In this document: piece by piece, positions 49,542 through 57,838 of the stretch
Layout: each line of letters starts with the position of its first letter
Numbering within the stretch: the stretch's first letter is position 1
Source: Candidatus Saccharimonadota bacterium
GTDB lineage: Bacteria; Patescibacteriota; Saccharimonadia; Saccharimonadales; Saccharimonadaceae
Direction: 5' to 3'
DNA: 64,000 bases
NCBI GenBank assembly: GCA_017459705.1
Contig: JAFUCJ010000008.1
Span: 1 to 64,000 of the forward strand
Program-made: the position numbers and the translations under genes
The notes under the pieces: model-generated
Databases searched by the model: none
Told to the model about the DNA's origin: nothing
Seen by the model: only the letters and a program-made list of their open reading frames with translations

Positions 49542-52500
49542 CTATACTACCTTTACCTTATCTTCACCCAGTAATTCTTTCAGATTTTTGACTAGCGACT
49601 GATTCGCATCCACCCGGAAAGGCATCCGGAGCGGGCGCTTGCTCTCCCCCTCGCGGAGAACTAGTACCACGTCGGTAAAACCTAGATTGATATCGGCCAA
49701 CCGTCGGATTGCTGTCAGAGTTGCAGTGTCCTCTGGATTGTCGATCAAAATATACAAACGTTCTTTGCGGGGGTCTTTCGGTGGCGCCGCTAGCACCCGC
49801 ACGTCGTCTATTTGTTTCGGGGCATCGCTAGGCGCCCTCCTGCCACCGCCCGCTGCACCTCCTCGGTATACCCGTTCGGCAGAAGTCTTAGAGGCTCTGC
49901 GAAAAGTCTTTTCTGGCGCTTTTGCCGGCGCGGCGAGTTTGGTGCCAGTCGGCTGATATGACTCCAAAACGTCATCTGACACTAGCTCTACCACTTCGGC
50001 TAGTACCTTGGCTTCGCTCGTTAGATTTCCGTCCTTGTCGGCGGCGTTGATCTTACCCTGCACGCGCACTACGTTATCCACTTCAAGTTTCGCGCCGTGC
50101 TCAGCGAACACCGACGGAAACACGATAAACTCCGTCTCGGTGGTCTTATTCTCCATTTTGATAAACGCCATTTTATCGCCTTTTTTAGTCAAAATCGTAC
50201 GTACCGCCGTGATAATCCCGCCAATCGTCACGAGTTTGCCGTTATTTTCAGGTGTAATCAGCTCCATCGGGTGAGTTTGCTCGTTGAAATACGTATCGTA
50301 CTTATCTAACGGATGTGCCGAAAGATACAGCCCCATCAGGTCGCGTTCCCACAAAAGCTGTTCTTTCTCCGGAAACTGGGTAGGTGCTTTTTTGATTTCC
50401 ACCTCTGGCACTACGCCAGCTTCACCCATCAGACTAAACAAATCCATCTGACCCGAACCGACGTCTTTCTGACACTTCGCTCCGTAAGCCTGAATCGCCT
50501 CCAAATTAAATAGCAAATCAGACCTTGACGCGCCGAAACTGTCAAACGCCCCAGTTTTAATTGCGGCTTCCCATGATTTTTTGTTGAACTTTGTCGAGTC
50601 CACACGTTTCGCAAAATCACATACTGACTTGAACGGACCATTCTTGTCGCGCTCCGGGATCACATACTCCTCGACCAGCGCCTTGCCCATGCTCTTGATG
50701 CCAGATAGCCCAAACCGAATCGTGTTTTCGCCACCCACGATACCGAAATCACCGTACGATTGGTTGATGTCTGGCCCGAGGACCTTAATCCCCATCCGTT
50801 TACACTCGGCGATTTCAATCGCCAGCCGGTCGGTCCACCGCATATCCGCGGTCATCAGCGCCGCCATGAACGCATCGGGATAATGCGCTTTGAGATACGC
50901 TGTCCAGTAGGCCACTAGTGCATAACACGCCGCATGTGACTTGTTGAAACAATAGTTCGCAAAATCAAGCAGTTGCGCCCAGAAAGTTTCGGCAATTTCC
51001 TCAGTCGCCCCGCCAATTTTTACCGCGCCCTCGATAAATTGCGGTTTTACCTTTTTCATCATGTCGATTTTCTTTTTACCAACCGCTTTGCGGAGCGTAT
51101 CTGCTTGCCCACCGGTAAACCCGCACCATTCCTTCGAAATCTGCATGAACTGCTCCTGATAAATCATGATACCATAGGTGTTTTTGAGCGAATTTTCGAG
51201 ACCAGGATGGAGATAAGTAATCGGCTCCTCGCCATGCTTGCGTTTAATAAACGAATCAATAAACTGCATCGGGCCCGGGCGATACAGCGCCACCATAGCG
51301 ATAATATCCTCAAAAGTCGAGGCTTTCAGGTCGCGAAGGTACCGTTTCATGCCGGCAGATTCCAACTGGAATACGCCTGTTGTCTCGGCACGTTGCAATA
51401 GCTCATAGGTTTTTTGGTCGTCAAGCGGCACCGAGTACATATCCAGGTCATTATGGTAGACTTTGCGAATCATACGCAGCGCGTTGTTAATCACTGACAG
51501 GTTGGACAACCCGAGGAAGTCCATTTTAAGTAGCCCGATCTCCTCGACTTGACCCATTGGGAATTGTGCAGCGATTGGACCTTTGGCGGAAACTTCAAGC
51601 GGCAGAAACTTCACGAGATCATCTGGTGCGATAATCACGCCACAAGCGTGCACGCCGTGGTTTCTAATCGTCCCTTCGAGTTTTGACGCGAAATCTATCA
51701 CTTCGCGCGAGGTCGGATTAGTCTCGTACTCCTGTTTCAAATCCGGTACGTCGCGCACTGCATCCGCAAGTTTCACATGGTGCCCCATTACTGGGTCGGG
51801 CACCATTTTGGCAAGTCGGTCCGCATCGGCGTACGGCACTTCTAGCACGCGCGCTACGTCGCGCACCGCGTTTTTAGCCATCATTTTACCAAAAGTCGCG
51901 ATATTACTCACTCGTCCATAACCGTATTTACGCGAGCAGTATTCAATCACCTCATCACGTCGCGTATCTTGAATATCCGTATCGATATCCGGCATCGAGA
52001 TACGGTCAGGATTCAAAAACCGCTCAAAAAGCAAGTCGTATTTCAGCGGGTCGAGCTCGGTAATGCGAAGTGCATAGGCGAGAATCGACCCAGCCGCACT
52101 ACCACGCCCCGGTCCGTACACGATACGCTGGGCCTTGCCCCAGTTGATGAAGTCCTGCACGATCAGGAAATACCCATTATACCCCATCTTATCTACCACT
52201 GATAGCTCGTAGTCGATACGCGGTAAGACCTTGTGCGCTTCGTCGCGCTCCTCGTCGGCCTTTTCGAGGAGTTTCCGGCACTCTGGCACCGGTATTTCGC
52301 TCGCCTCTTCGAAAGTTTTGCCGGCATAGCGATATGTAAGTCCCTGAAATACCAGACGGTCAAGATAGGTTTTTTCGTCCTCGTCAGTTGGAATCGGGAA
52401 CTTCGGAATCAAAATCCGCCCTAGTTGCAAATCCACGTTACAGCGCTCGGCGATACGCTTGGTATTGAGAATAGCCTCCGGGCAAGTGTCTTGCCAATGG

Positions 52501-53294
52501 CTGATAATCTCCTCGGCTGGAATGACGTGCAAATCATAATCTCGGAGCGTCATCCGGTTTTTGTCGGACAGGTTCGCCGCTGTGCCGATGCAGAGTAGCA
52601 CTTCGTGTGCCTCCTGGTCCTCTTTTTTGAGATAGTGGGCATCACAGGTCACTACGAGCGGCAGCCCCAGCTCCTCGGCGTGAGCCATGTGCCAGTCGTT
52701 GACTTTTTTCTGCTCCGCTGAATGTGTGGTCGAAAGTGGATGCCCGTGATCTTGCATTTCAAGATAAAAACGGTCCTTGTAGACATTCCGATACCAGTCA
52801 ATTAGCTCGTAAGCGCGTTTGTCATCTCCGGCGCGAATCGCCTCCGAGATTTCCGATCCCATACAACCAGACAAACAAATCACGCCCTCGCTGTATTTTT
52901 CCAAGTCCTCGTGGTCAGTTCGCGGTTTATAGTATTTACCTTCAATCTCGGCGTTACTCATGATACGACACAAGTTCTCGTAGCCGACATTGTTCATGGC
53001 AATCAGCGTGATGTGAAAACGCTGTTTGTCGTGCGCCGGATCCTTGTCGGTGCGCTTCCTTGCCGCTACATATGCTTCTAGCCCGAGCAAAGGCTTAATT
53101 CCAGCAGAGTTACACTCCTTGTAGAGTTCCACCAGCCCCGACATGGTGCCGTGATCCGTCACTGCTACCGCCTCCATCCCCTCCTCCTTGACAAACTGCA
53201 CCAAATCTGGTATTTTAGTCAAACCATCCAAAAGCGAGTAGTGGGTATGGTTGTGCAAATGCACAAAATCTGACGGTTTCAGCTTCGGTTCCAT
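49542..53294 (-). CDS. dnaE: DNA polymerase III alpha subunit
   Basis: 1250 aa from the ATG at 53294 (TATAAT 6 bases upstream, leaderless). N-terminal PHP domain (HLHNHTHYSLLDG, VTDHGTMSG), palm with catalytic aspartates in PDIDTDIQD, fingers, a helix-hairpin-helix region, and an OB domain (VTIGGIITAVRTILTKKGDK). The C-terminal 150 residues are less conserved. Replicative polymerase; heads the operon with smpB, xth and the ribokinase-fold gene. Confidence 0.97.
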   Translation of the reverse strand: MEPKLKPSDFVHLHNHTHYSLLDGLTKIPDLVQFVKEEGMEAVAVTDHGTMSGLVELYKECNSAGIKPLLGLEAYVAARKRTDKDPAHDKQRFHITLIAMNNVGYENLCRIMSNAEIEGKYYKPRTDHEDLEKYSEGVICLSGCMGSEISEAIRAGDDKRAYELIDWYRNVYKDRFYLEMQDHGHPLSTTHSAEQKKVNDWHMAHAEELGLPLVVTCDAHYLKKEDQEAHEVLLCIGTAANLSDKNRMTLRDYDLHVIPAEEIISHWQDTCPEAILNTKRIAERCNVDLQLGRILIPKFPIPTDEDEKTYLDRLVFQGLTYRYAGKTFEEASEIPVPECRKLLEKADEERDEAHKVLPRIDYELSVVDKMGYNGYFLIVQDFINWGKAQRIVYGPGRGSAAGSILAYALRITELDPLKYDLLFERFLNPDRISMPDIDTDIQDTRRDEVIEYCSRKYGYGRVSNIATFGKMMAKNAVRDVARVLEVPYADADRLAKMVPDPVMGHHVKLADAVRDVPDLKQEYETNPTSREVIDFASKLEGTIRNHGVHACGVIIAPDDLVKFLPLEVSAKGPIAAQFPMGQVEEIGLLKMDFLGLSNLSVINNALRMIRKVYHNDLDMYSVPLDDQKTYELLQRAETTGVFQLESAGMKRYLRDLKASTFEDIIAMVALYRPGPMQFIDSFIKRKHGEEPITYLHPGLENSLKNTYGIMIYQEQFMQISKEWCGFTGGQADTLRKAVGKKKIDMMKKVKPQFIEGAVKIGGATEEIAETFWAQLLDFANYCFNKSHAACYALVAYWTAYLKAHYPDAFMAALMTADMRWTDRLAIEIAECKRMGIKVLGPDINQSYGDFGIVGGENTIRFGLSGIKSMGKALVEEYVIPERDKNGPFKSVCDFAKRVDSTKFNKKSWEAAIKTGAFDSFGASRSDLLFNLEAIQAYGAKCQKDVGSGQMDLFSLMGEAGVVPEVEIKKAPTQFPEKEQLLWERDLMGLYLSAHPLDKYDTYFNEQTHPMELITPENNGKLVTIGGIITAVRTILTKKGDKMAFIKMENKTTETEFIVFPSVFAEHGAKLEVDNVVRVQGKINAADKDGNLTSEAKVLAEVVELVSDDVLESYQPTGTKLAAPAKAPEKTFRRASKTSAERVYRGGAAGGGRRAPSDAPKQIDDVRVLAAPPKDPRKERLYILIDNPEDTATLTAIRRLADINLGFTDVVLVLREGESKRPLRMPFRVDANQSLVKNLKELLGEDKVKVV

Positions 53295-53344
53295 ATTAAG
53301 ATTATAACACAAAATACGACCCTTATCGGGTCGTATTCGTACTA

Positions 53345-53674
53345 TTACTCAGTTTTCTTTTCTTCTTTTTTGGCTTCGGTTTTCTCTGCCTTGGCTTCGT
53401 TCTGTGATTTGCTTTCGTTCTCCGCCTTGGTAGATTCTTTCTTAGTTTCCGACTTCGCTTCCTTCTTGGCGCCGATTGTCGCCTCGACCTCGATTAATGG
53501 CTCTCTTTCTTTATCTTCACAATCGCAATCCTCGTCGCAATCGCACTCGTCATCACAACCCGCACTAGTCTTAGCTGAGATGAACTTCCCTGCGATAGCG
53601 CCGATCACTGCGCCGACTGCTGCTCCGAGGAAAAACTTTCCCGCACCGCTACTTTTCTTTTCAGAATCTGTCAT
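53345..53674 (-). CDS. YtxH-like small membrane protein
   Basis: 109 aa. One glycine-zipper helix (GKFFLGAAVGAVIGAIAGKF) as in YtxH proteins, then a Cys/Asp cluster (CDDECDCDEDCDCED) and a Lys/Glu/Ala-rich disordered tail. The acidic cysteine cluster could bind metal; that is inference. Its start overlaps the stop of the DUF948-like gene by 4 bases. Confidence 0.7.
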   Translation of the reverse strand: MTDSEKKSSGAGKFFLGAAVGAVIGAIAGKFISAKTSAGCDDECDCDEDCDCEDKEREPLIEVEATIGAKKEAKSETKKESTKAENESKSQNEAKAEKTEAKKEEKKTE

Positions 53675-53955
53675 TTTTTATTCTCCTTTGCTTCTGATTC
53701 TTTAATTTTGTCTTTGATTTTAGGATTAATGTACTTGTCCACCAGCATTTCCACTGTCCCCCCGATCGAAGTCATACCTTTGACATTGGTGACTACGTCG
53801 TTCGCGCTGTCGGCAATATATTGACCTTTGATTACCACTCGCTTCACTTCGTCGGAAACCTCCAAAAGTTTCAGCATCAGCACTATCCCCACTACTAGGA
53901 ATATAAATAATGTAATACTTAAAATCGCGACTAGTATCCACTCTGCAACGTTCAT
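53671..53955 (-). CDS. DUF948-like membrane protein
   Basis: 94 aa. One N-terminal membrane helix (WILVAILSITLFIFLVVGIVLML) is followed by an amphipathic helical region (about 32-60), as in small DUF948-like proteins that are often paired with a YtxH protein in stress operons. It overlaps the YtxH-like gene by 4 bases and follows galU by 9 bases, so the three are probably co-transcribed. Confidence 0.65.
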   Translation of the reverse strand: MNVAEWILVAILSITLFIFLVVGIVLMLKLLEVSDEVKRVVIKGQYIADSANDVVTNVKGMTSIGGTVEMLVDKYINPKIKDKIKESEAKENKK

Positions 53956-53964
53956 ATTATCTCC

Positions 53965-54840
53965 TTACTTATATTGTAGCACAAATTGTCTCACTTCGTC
54001 AGCATAATTAGTATTTCGCATGACATATTCGAGATGCGCCATAAAGTAGTTCTTCGGGTCGCCGGTGGTAATCCATTTGCCGGAGCTTTTTGCAACCACC
54101 ACGTCGCCAGTCTCGGCCAACTTAGTGATGGCATCTACGGTCCAGAGTTCACCATCGAGGCCAGTATTGGACGGCACGAGATAATCAAATACCTCTGGCG
54201 TTAATAGATAACGCCCATAACTCGTCAAATTGCTCGGGCTGAGGTCTGGCGTTTTGGGCTTCTCAACGATATGGCTGAGCGTGCCGTTGTCTTTTAGGGC
54301 AATCATGCCAAATTTGCTCCAAGTGGATTCCGGCATCTCCTGCGCCGCAATTACGGCCTTGGCGGTAGGGTGCTTCTCGTATTCCTCGATGAGTGTCTGC
54401 ACATCGCTCTTGCCCAGAATAAGATCATCACTATACATTACGATAAATGCATCCTCATTCTCGACGTACCTCTTGGCTGACACGATTGGTGAACCATTGC
54501 CATAAGGCAAGTTTACATCCTGCTCAATCACGGTAATCTTCGGGAAATCCAGAACTTCCTGTACTGGTTCAAAACGACTTGCTTTGCCCTGTTTTTCGAG
54601 CAGAGCCTTGACGTTGTCGGCCTTGCCGTGAAAATAATCTTCATAAATCTCGCGTGACTTCGTGTTTGGTGTCGCTACGATAATGATTTCCTCAATACCG
54701 GCCGCCACACATTCCTCGACGCACAGCTGCATTACTGGTTTGCTTCCGATCGGAATCATCGCTTTCGGAATAGTCTTGGTAATCGGTAAATACCGACTCG
54801 CAAACCCCGCATCGGTAATTATTGCTTTTTTGATAGACAT
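53965..54840 (-). CDS. galU: UTP-glucose-1-phosphate uridylyltransferase (GalU)
   Basis: 291 aa. It makes UDP-glucose, a donor for glycosyltransferases such as the one at 45538-46830. The N-terminal nucleotide loop is DAGFASRYLPITKTIPKAMIP, where the usual form is aGlGTR.LP.TK.iPKeMlP, so GLGT is replaced by GFAS. The metal Asp (VMYSDDL), VEKP and GKWITTGDP segments fit GalU. The loop change is unusual but keeps the Arg and Lys. Confidence 0.9.
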   Translation of the reverse strand: MSIKKAIITDAGFASRYLPITKTIPKAMIPIGSKPVMQLCVEECVAAGIEEIIIVATPNTKSREIYEDYFHGKADNVKALLEKQGKASRFEPVQEVLDFPKITVIEQDVNLPYGNGSPIVSAKRYVENEDAFIVMYSDDLILGKSDVQTLIEEYEKHPTAKAVIAAQEMPESTWSKFGMIALKDNGTLSHIVEKPKTPDLSPSNLTSYGRYLLTPEVFDYLVPSNTGLDGELWTVDAITKLAETGDVVVAKSSGKWITTGDPKNYFMAHLEYVMRNTNYADEVRQFVLQYK

Positions 54841-54907
54841 CTAGTCCTCCTTGAAACCTAATTATAGCACATATTCTCACGAAATAGCAAGATATCTCAG
54901 CACGAGC

Positions 54908-57460
54908 CTATTTCTGGGCGCTAGACTTTTTGGTGGTCGTAGCTTTCTTGCTACTTCCCTTGGCGACACTCGCCTTTTTCGCGGTACTAGTAGCTTTGCC
55001 ACGTCCGCCCCGTACTCTTCGCCGCGTTTTGGCGGCAGTTTTTGGCTTGTTTTCGAGCATTTCGCGCGCCTGCGCCTCGGTGATGGTCTTCGGATCTAGA
55101 TCCTTGGGTACTTTTACGTTATTGCGTCGCCCCGGCCCTTTGACATACGGACCGTACGCACCATTAATAATTTGTATCTCACCCCAGTCGGCAATCATCG
55201 AGTCAATCTTTCTCTGATATAGGGGCAACACGTCTTCCAGCGTCACGGTGTACGGGTCGAAATCTTTCATTGGAATATTATACTTGCCGCCTTTCAGGTA
55301 TGGCCCGAAAGGTCCATTGGCCGCAATCAACTCGGTCCCATCTGCCGCTTTCCCGAGCGTTCGCGGTAAAGCCGGCAGGGCTAATTGTTTTAGTGCGTGC
55401 TCTAGCGTAACCGTCTTGACTGATTTTCGCTTCGGTAGCGGTGCGAAACGTGGCTTCTCGCCGCATTCTTTTTCGTTATCGCCGAGCTGGATGAAGCCGC
55501 CATTTTTGCCCACTTTGGCATAGATTGGCTTCCCTGTCTCAGGATCATGCCCGAGGAGCCGCGCATTGTTATATCGCTCGACGCCATTAGCCATCAGTAC
55601 CGTATCGTGGAATGGTCCATAGAAATCTCTCAGCATCTTGACACGTTCCAACTTTGCGTCGGCCACTAGGTCGAGGTCCTTCTCGATATTCGCGGTAAAC
55701 TTATAGTCGACAATGTTCTTAAAATTATCCGTGAGAAACCCCGCGACTAACTCGCCAATCGGCGTTGGTATGAGTTTGCCCTTATTAGCGCCATGCTTCT
55801 CCTTGACGACGCTGCGAGTAATGGTAGTGGTCGCATCGGCGGGTGACGTCGCTTGGGGGACCCCCGCGCCCGCGTGCGTGGGGGAAGATGCGACGGCAGG
55901 ACCCGCCGAGGCTAAGATTGGCTCGACACTTAGTTCTACCACTTCGCGCTCTTCCCCCTCGCTCTCGCCCTTGACGACATACCCGCGCGCCTGGATCGCC
56001 GACATAATCGAGGCATAAGTAGACGGTCGCCCGATGCCGAGTTCTTCCAGTTTTTTTACCAACGAACCCTCGGTATATCTTGCCGGTGGCTTTGCGAAGT
56101 TCTGCCGTGCCGTCAAACTAAGGTAGTCTAGCGGGTCACCCTTCGCGACTTTCGGCAACTGTAAATCTTTCGAGTTGCCATATACTTTTAGAAAACCGTC
56201 AAATATCACCACTTCGCCTTTCGCGACGAATGTGTCGGCAGATTCTGTCGGTTCATGAACCGCGCCGATACGAATCGTGGTTTTTGCGACTCTGGCATTT
56301 GCCATCTGTGTTGCCACTGTGCGTGCCCAAATCAACTGGTACAACCGCTTCTCATAATCATTTTTTCCGGCCACCATGCGTCGCACGTCAGTCGGGCGAA
56401 TCGCCTCGTGAGCTTCCTGCGCCGAGGCATCTTTCGTCTTGAAATGGCGTGTTTTCAGATATTCGTCACCAAATTCGCTCTTGATGAACCCCGCAATTGC
56501 CCCTATCGCCTGCGAAGATAGGTTGAGCGAGTCGGTACGGTGATAGGTGATCAGACCAGCCTGATACAACCCCTGCGCCGCGCTCATCGTCGTCCGCGAC
56601 GAGAAACCGAGTTTCGCATTGGCTTCAATCTGCAACGCCGCCGTCGTGAAAGGCACCGGATTAGACTTCGTCCCCTCAGCCTCCTCCACTTCCGTCACCA
56701 CAAACTCCGCCCCCGCCAATCTTTCTAGTAAAGTTTTGGCCGCCTGCTCGTCTTGGGGGGCTTCGCCATCGTAGGCGGCCGAGAATTTGCATTCATCGGC
56801 GGGTGACGTCGCTTGGGGGACCCCCGCGCCCGCGTGCGTGGGGGAAGATGCGACGGCAGGACCCGCCGAGGAAATAGATTTTGCGGCAAACATCCCAGTC
56901 ACCTTAAAAGACGATTTGCTTTCAAATTTCTCGATATCCTTCTCTCGCTCTACTACTAGCCGGAGCGCCGGACTCTGCACACGTCCCGCGCTAATCGCCC
57001 CTGGCACCTTGCGCCTCACTATATCCGACAAATCATACCCCACTAGCATATCTAGTGTCTGCCTTGCCTGCTGGCTCGACACCATATTCATATCCACCGT
57101 GCGAGGATTTTTGATGGCGTTTTCTAGTGCTGGTTTTGTAATCTCGTGAAAAGTAATCCGCGCGGTGTCTTTCGGTAGCTTCAATACTTCCGTGAGGTGC
57201 CAAGATATCGATTCGCCCTCGCGATCCTCATCGGTTGCGAGCCATACGCGCTCCGCCGCCTTAGCTTCCTTTTTTAGTTCCGCAATAATCTGCTTGTGGC
57301 CCGGGTCTATCTCATAAGTCACATCGAAAGTCGACTTATCTACTTTGGTATCTTTCCGGATGTGCCCTACGCTCGCTAGCACCTTGAAATCACTTCCGAG
57401 GTACTTCTCTATCGTATGTGCCTTTGCGGGGCTCTCCACAATCACTAGATTTTTAGACAT
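54908..57460 (-). CDS. topA: DNA topoisomerase I with two palindromic insertions
   Basis: 850 aa. It relaxes negative supercoils. TOPRIM domain (VIVESPAKAHTIEKYLG, LATDEDREGESI), active-site Tyr in LITYHRTDSL (about residue 310), then C-terminal repeats of the Topo_C type (GPYLKGGKYNIP, GPYVKGPGRRNNV) and a Lys/Ala-rich tail instead of zinc fingers. Two stretches, residues about 197-222 and 517-542, are the same 24-residue peptide (SAGPAVASSPTHAGAG..) encoded by identical 78-bp palindromic repeats. Both lie in loops outside the active site. Confidence 0.95.
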   Translation of the reverse strand: MSKNLVIVESPAKAHTIEKYLGSDFKVLASVGHIRKDTKVDKSTFDVTYEIDPGHKQIIAELKKEAKAAERVWLATDEDREGESISWHLTEVLKLPKDTARITFHEITKPALENAIKNPRTVDMNMVSSQQARQTLDMLVGYDLSDIVRRKVPGAISAGRVQSPALRLVVEREKDIEKFESKSSFKVTGMFAAKSISSAGPAVASSPTHAGAGVPQATSPADECKFSAAYDGEAPQDEQAAKTLLERLAGAEFVVTEVEEAEGTKSNPVPFTTAALQIEANAKLGFSSRTTMSAAQGLYQAGLITYHRTDSLNLSSQAIGAIAGFIKSEFGDEYLKTRHFKTKDASAQEAHEAIRPTDVRRMVAGKNDYEKRLYQLIWARTVATQMANARVAKTTIRIGAVHEPTESADTFVAKGEVVIFDGFLKVYGNSKDLQLPKVAKGDPLDYLSLTARQNFAKPPARYTEGSLVKKLEELGIGRPSTYASIMSAIQARGYVVKGESEGEEREVVELSVEPILASAGPAVASSPTHAGAGVPQATSPADATTTITRSVVKEKHGANKGKLIPTPIGELVAGFLTDNFKNIVDYKFTANIEKDLDLVADAKLERVKMLRDFYGPFHDTVLMANGVERYNNARLLGHDPETGKPIYAKVGKNGGFIQLGDNEKECGEKPRFAPLPKRKSVKTVTLEHALKQLALPALPRTLGKAADGTELIAANGPFGPYLKGGKYNIPMKDFDPYTVTLEDVLPLYQRKIDSMIADWGEIQIINGAYGPYVKGPGRRNNVKVPKDLDPKTITEAQAREMLENKPKTAAKTRRRVRGGRGKATSTAKKASVAKGSSKKATTTKKSSAQK
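55834..55911. repeat. Palindromic element, copy 2 (inside topA)
   Basis: 78 bases identical to 56794-56871; the palindromic core is 55836-55909, with arms TCGGCGGGT and ACCCGCCGA. Nested GTCGC/GCGAC and CCCCCGCGC/GCGTGGGGG-type pairings. In frame, on the strand opposite to the ftsI reading. Confidence 0.9.
56794..56871. repeat. Palindromic element, copy 3 (inside topA)
   Basis: Identical over 78 bases to 55834-55911, core 56796-56869. Identity implies a recent duplication or gene conversion within topA. A 78-base unit is 26 codons, so insertion keeps the reading frame. Confidence 0.9.
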
Positions 57461-57496
57461 AACATATATATAATATCACACATTTGCCCACAAATC

Positions 57497-57539
57497 AAAA
57501 AGAGCTCAGGTATGGGTGGGCACTACCTGAGCTCTTTTT
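57497..57539 (-). terminator. Strong hairpin terminator
   Basis: AAAAAGAGCTCAGGTA (57497-57512) pairs exactly with TACCTGAGCTCTTTTT (57524-57539), 16 bp with an 11-base loop. T-runs on both strands make it bidirectional; it lies about 35 bases before the topA start on the same strand, insulating topA from the RNA gene. Confidence 0.9.
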
Positions 57540-57803
57540 GGCCCTTTAACGCTTCACTACTATACCGGGTGAACCCCGGAAGCGCGACCCACCTCACACA
57601 AAACGGGGCCCGCCGGTTAAAGGGATTGCTATACCTTTGAAATGATCCCTTTCTAAGTGGAGGTAATACTTATAACTCTAAACCATGAAGAAATTTAAAG
57701 CTCGAAAGGGTTTCAAAGGCACGCAATTTCTGCTATACTTATAACAGTATAGCGAAATTATAACTTATTTAGGTGCGGTGTAGGGCTTTTTGTCACCCTA
57801 ACT
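57497..57803 (-). ncRNA. Unassigned structured RNA of about 300 nt
   Basis: It starts from a perfect consensus promoter (57810-57838) and ends at a strong terminator (57497-57539). Hairpins visible on the minus strand: AATTTC-GCTATAC/GTATAGC-GAAATT (57725-57759); CCTTTGAAA/TTTCAAAGG plus CCCTTTC/GAAAGGG closing 57635-57719; CCCTTTAAC/GTTAAAGGG closing 57542-57624; CGCTTC-CGGG/CCCG-GAAGCG inside it. I see no RNase P core, SRP tetraloop region or tmRNA tRNA-like end. Lying between divergent topA and dprA, it is probably a stable, highly expressed RNA. Confidence 0.65.
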
Positions 57804-57809
57804 GTAATC

Positions 57810-57838
57810 ATTATAGCACACAGGAGAAAATATGTCAA
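57810..57838 (-). promoter_or_regulatory. Perfect consensus promoter of the structured RNA
   Basis: On the minus strand TTGACA (57833-57838), 17-base spacer, TATAAT (57810-57815). The -35 overlaps the dprA start codon, so RNA synthesis and dprA expression may interfere. A plus-strand -10 (CATTAT, 57808-57813) for dprA overlaps the minus -10. Confidence 0.85.

Noticed and set aside
57686-57745. 19-codon frame MKKFKARKGFKGTQF.. on + within the RNA gene
   Set aside because: It overlaps strongly paired helices on the minus-strand RNA and its AGGAGG-like sequence is too far upstream (about 25 bases).
57497-57803. tmRNA, RNase P RNA, SRP RNA or tracrRNA identity for the structured RNA
   Set aside because: No tRNA-like end or tag frame, no GAGGAAAGTCC-type core, no conserved SRP tetraloop region, and no cas9 or repeat array nearby. 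A GGTTTAGAG stretch alone is not evidence for a tracrRNA.
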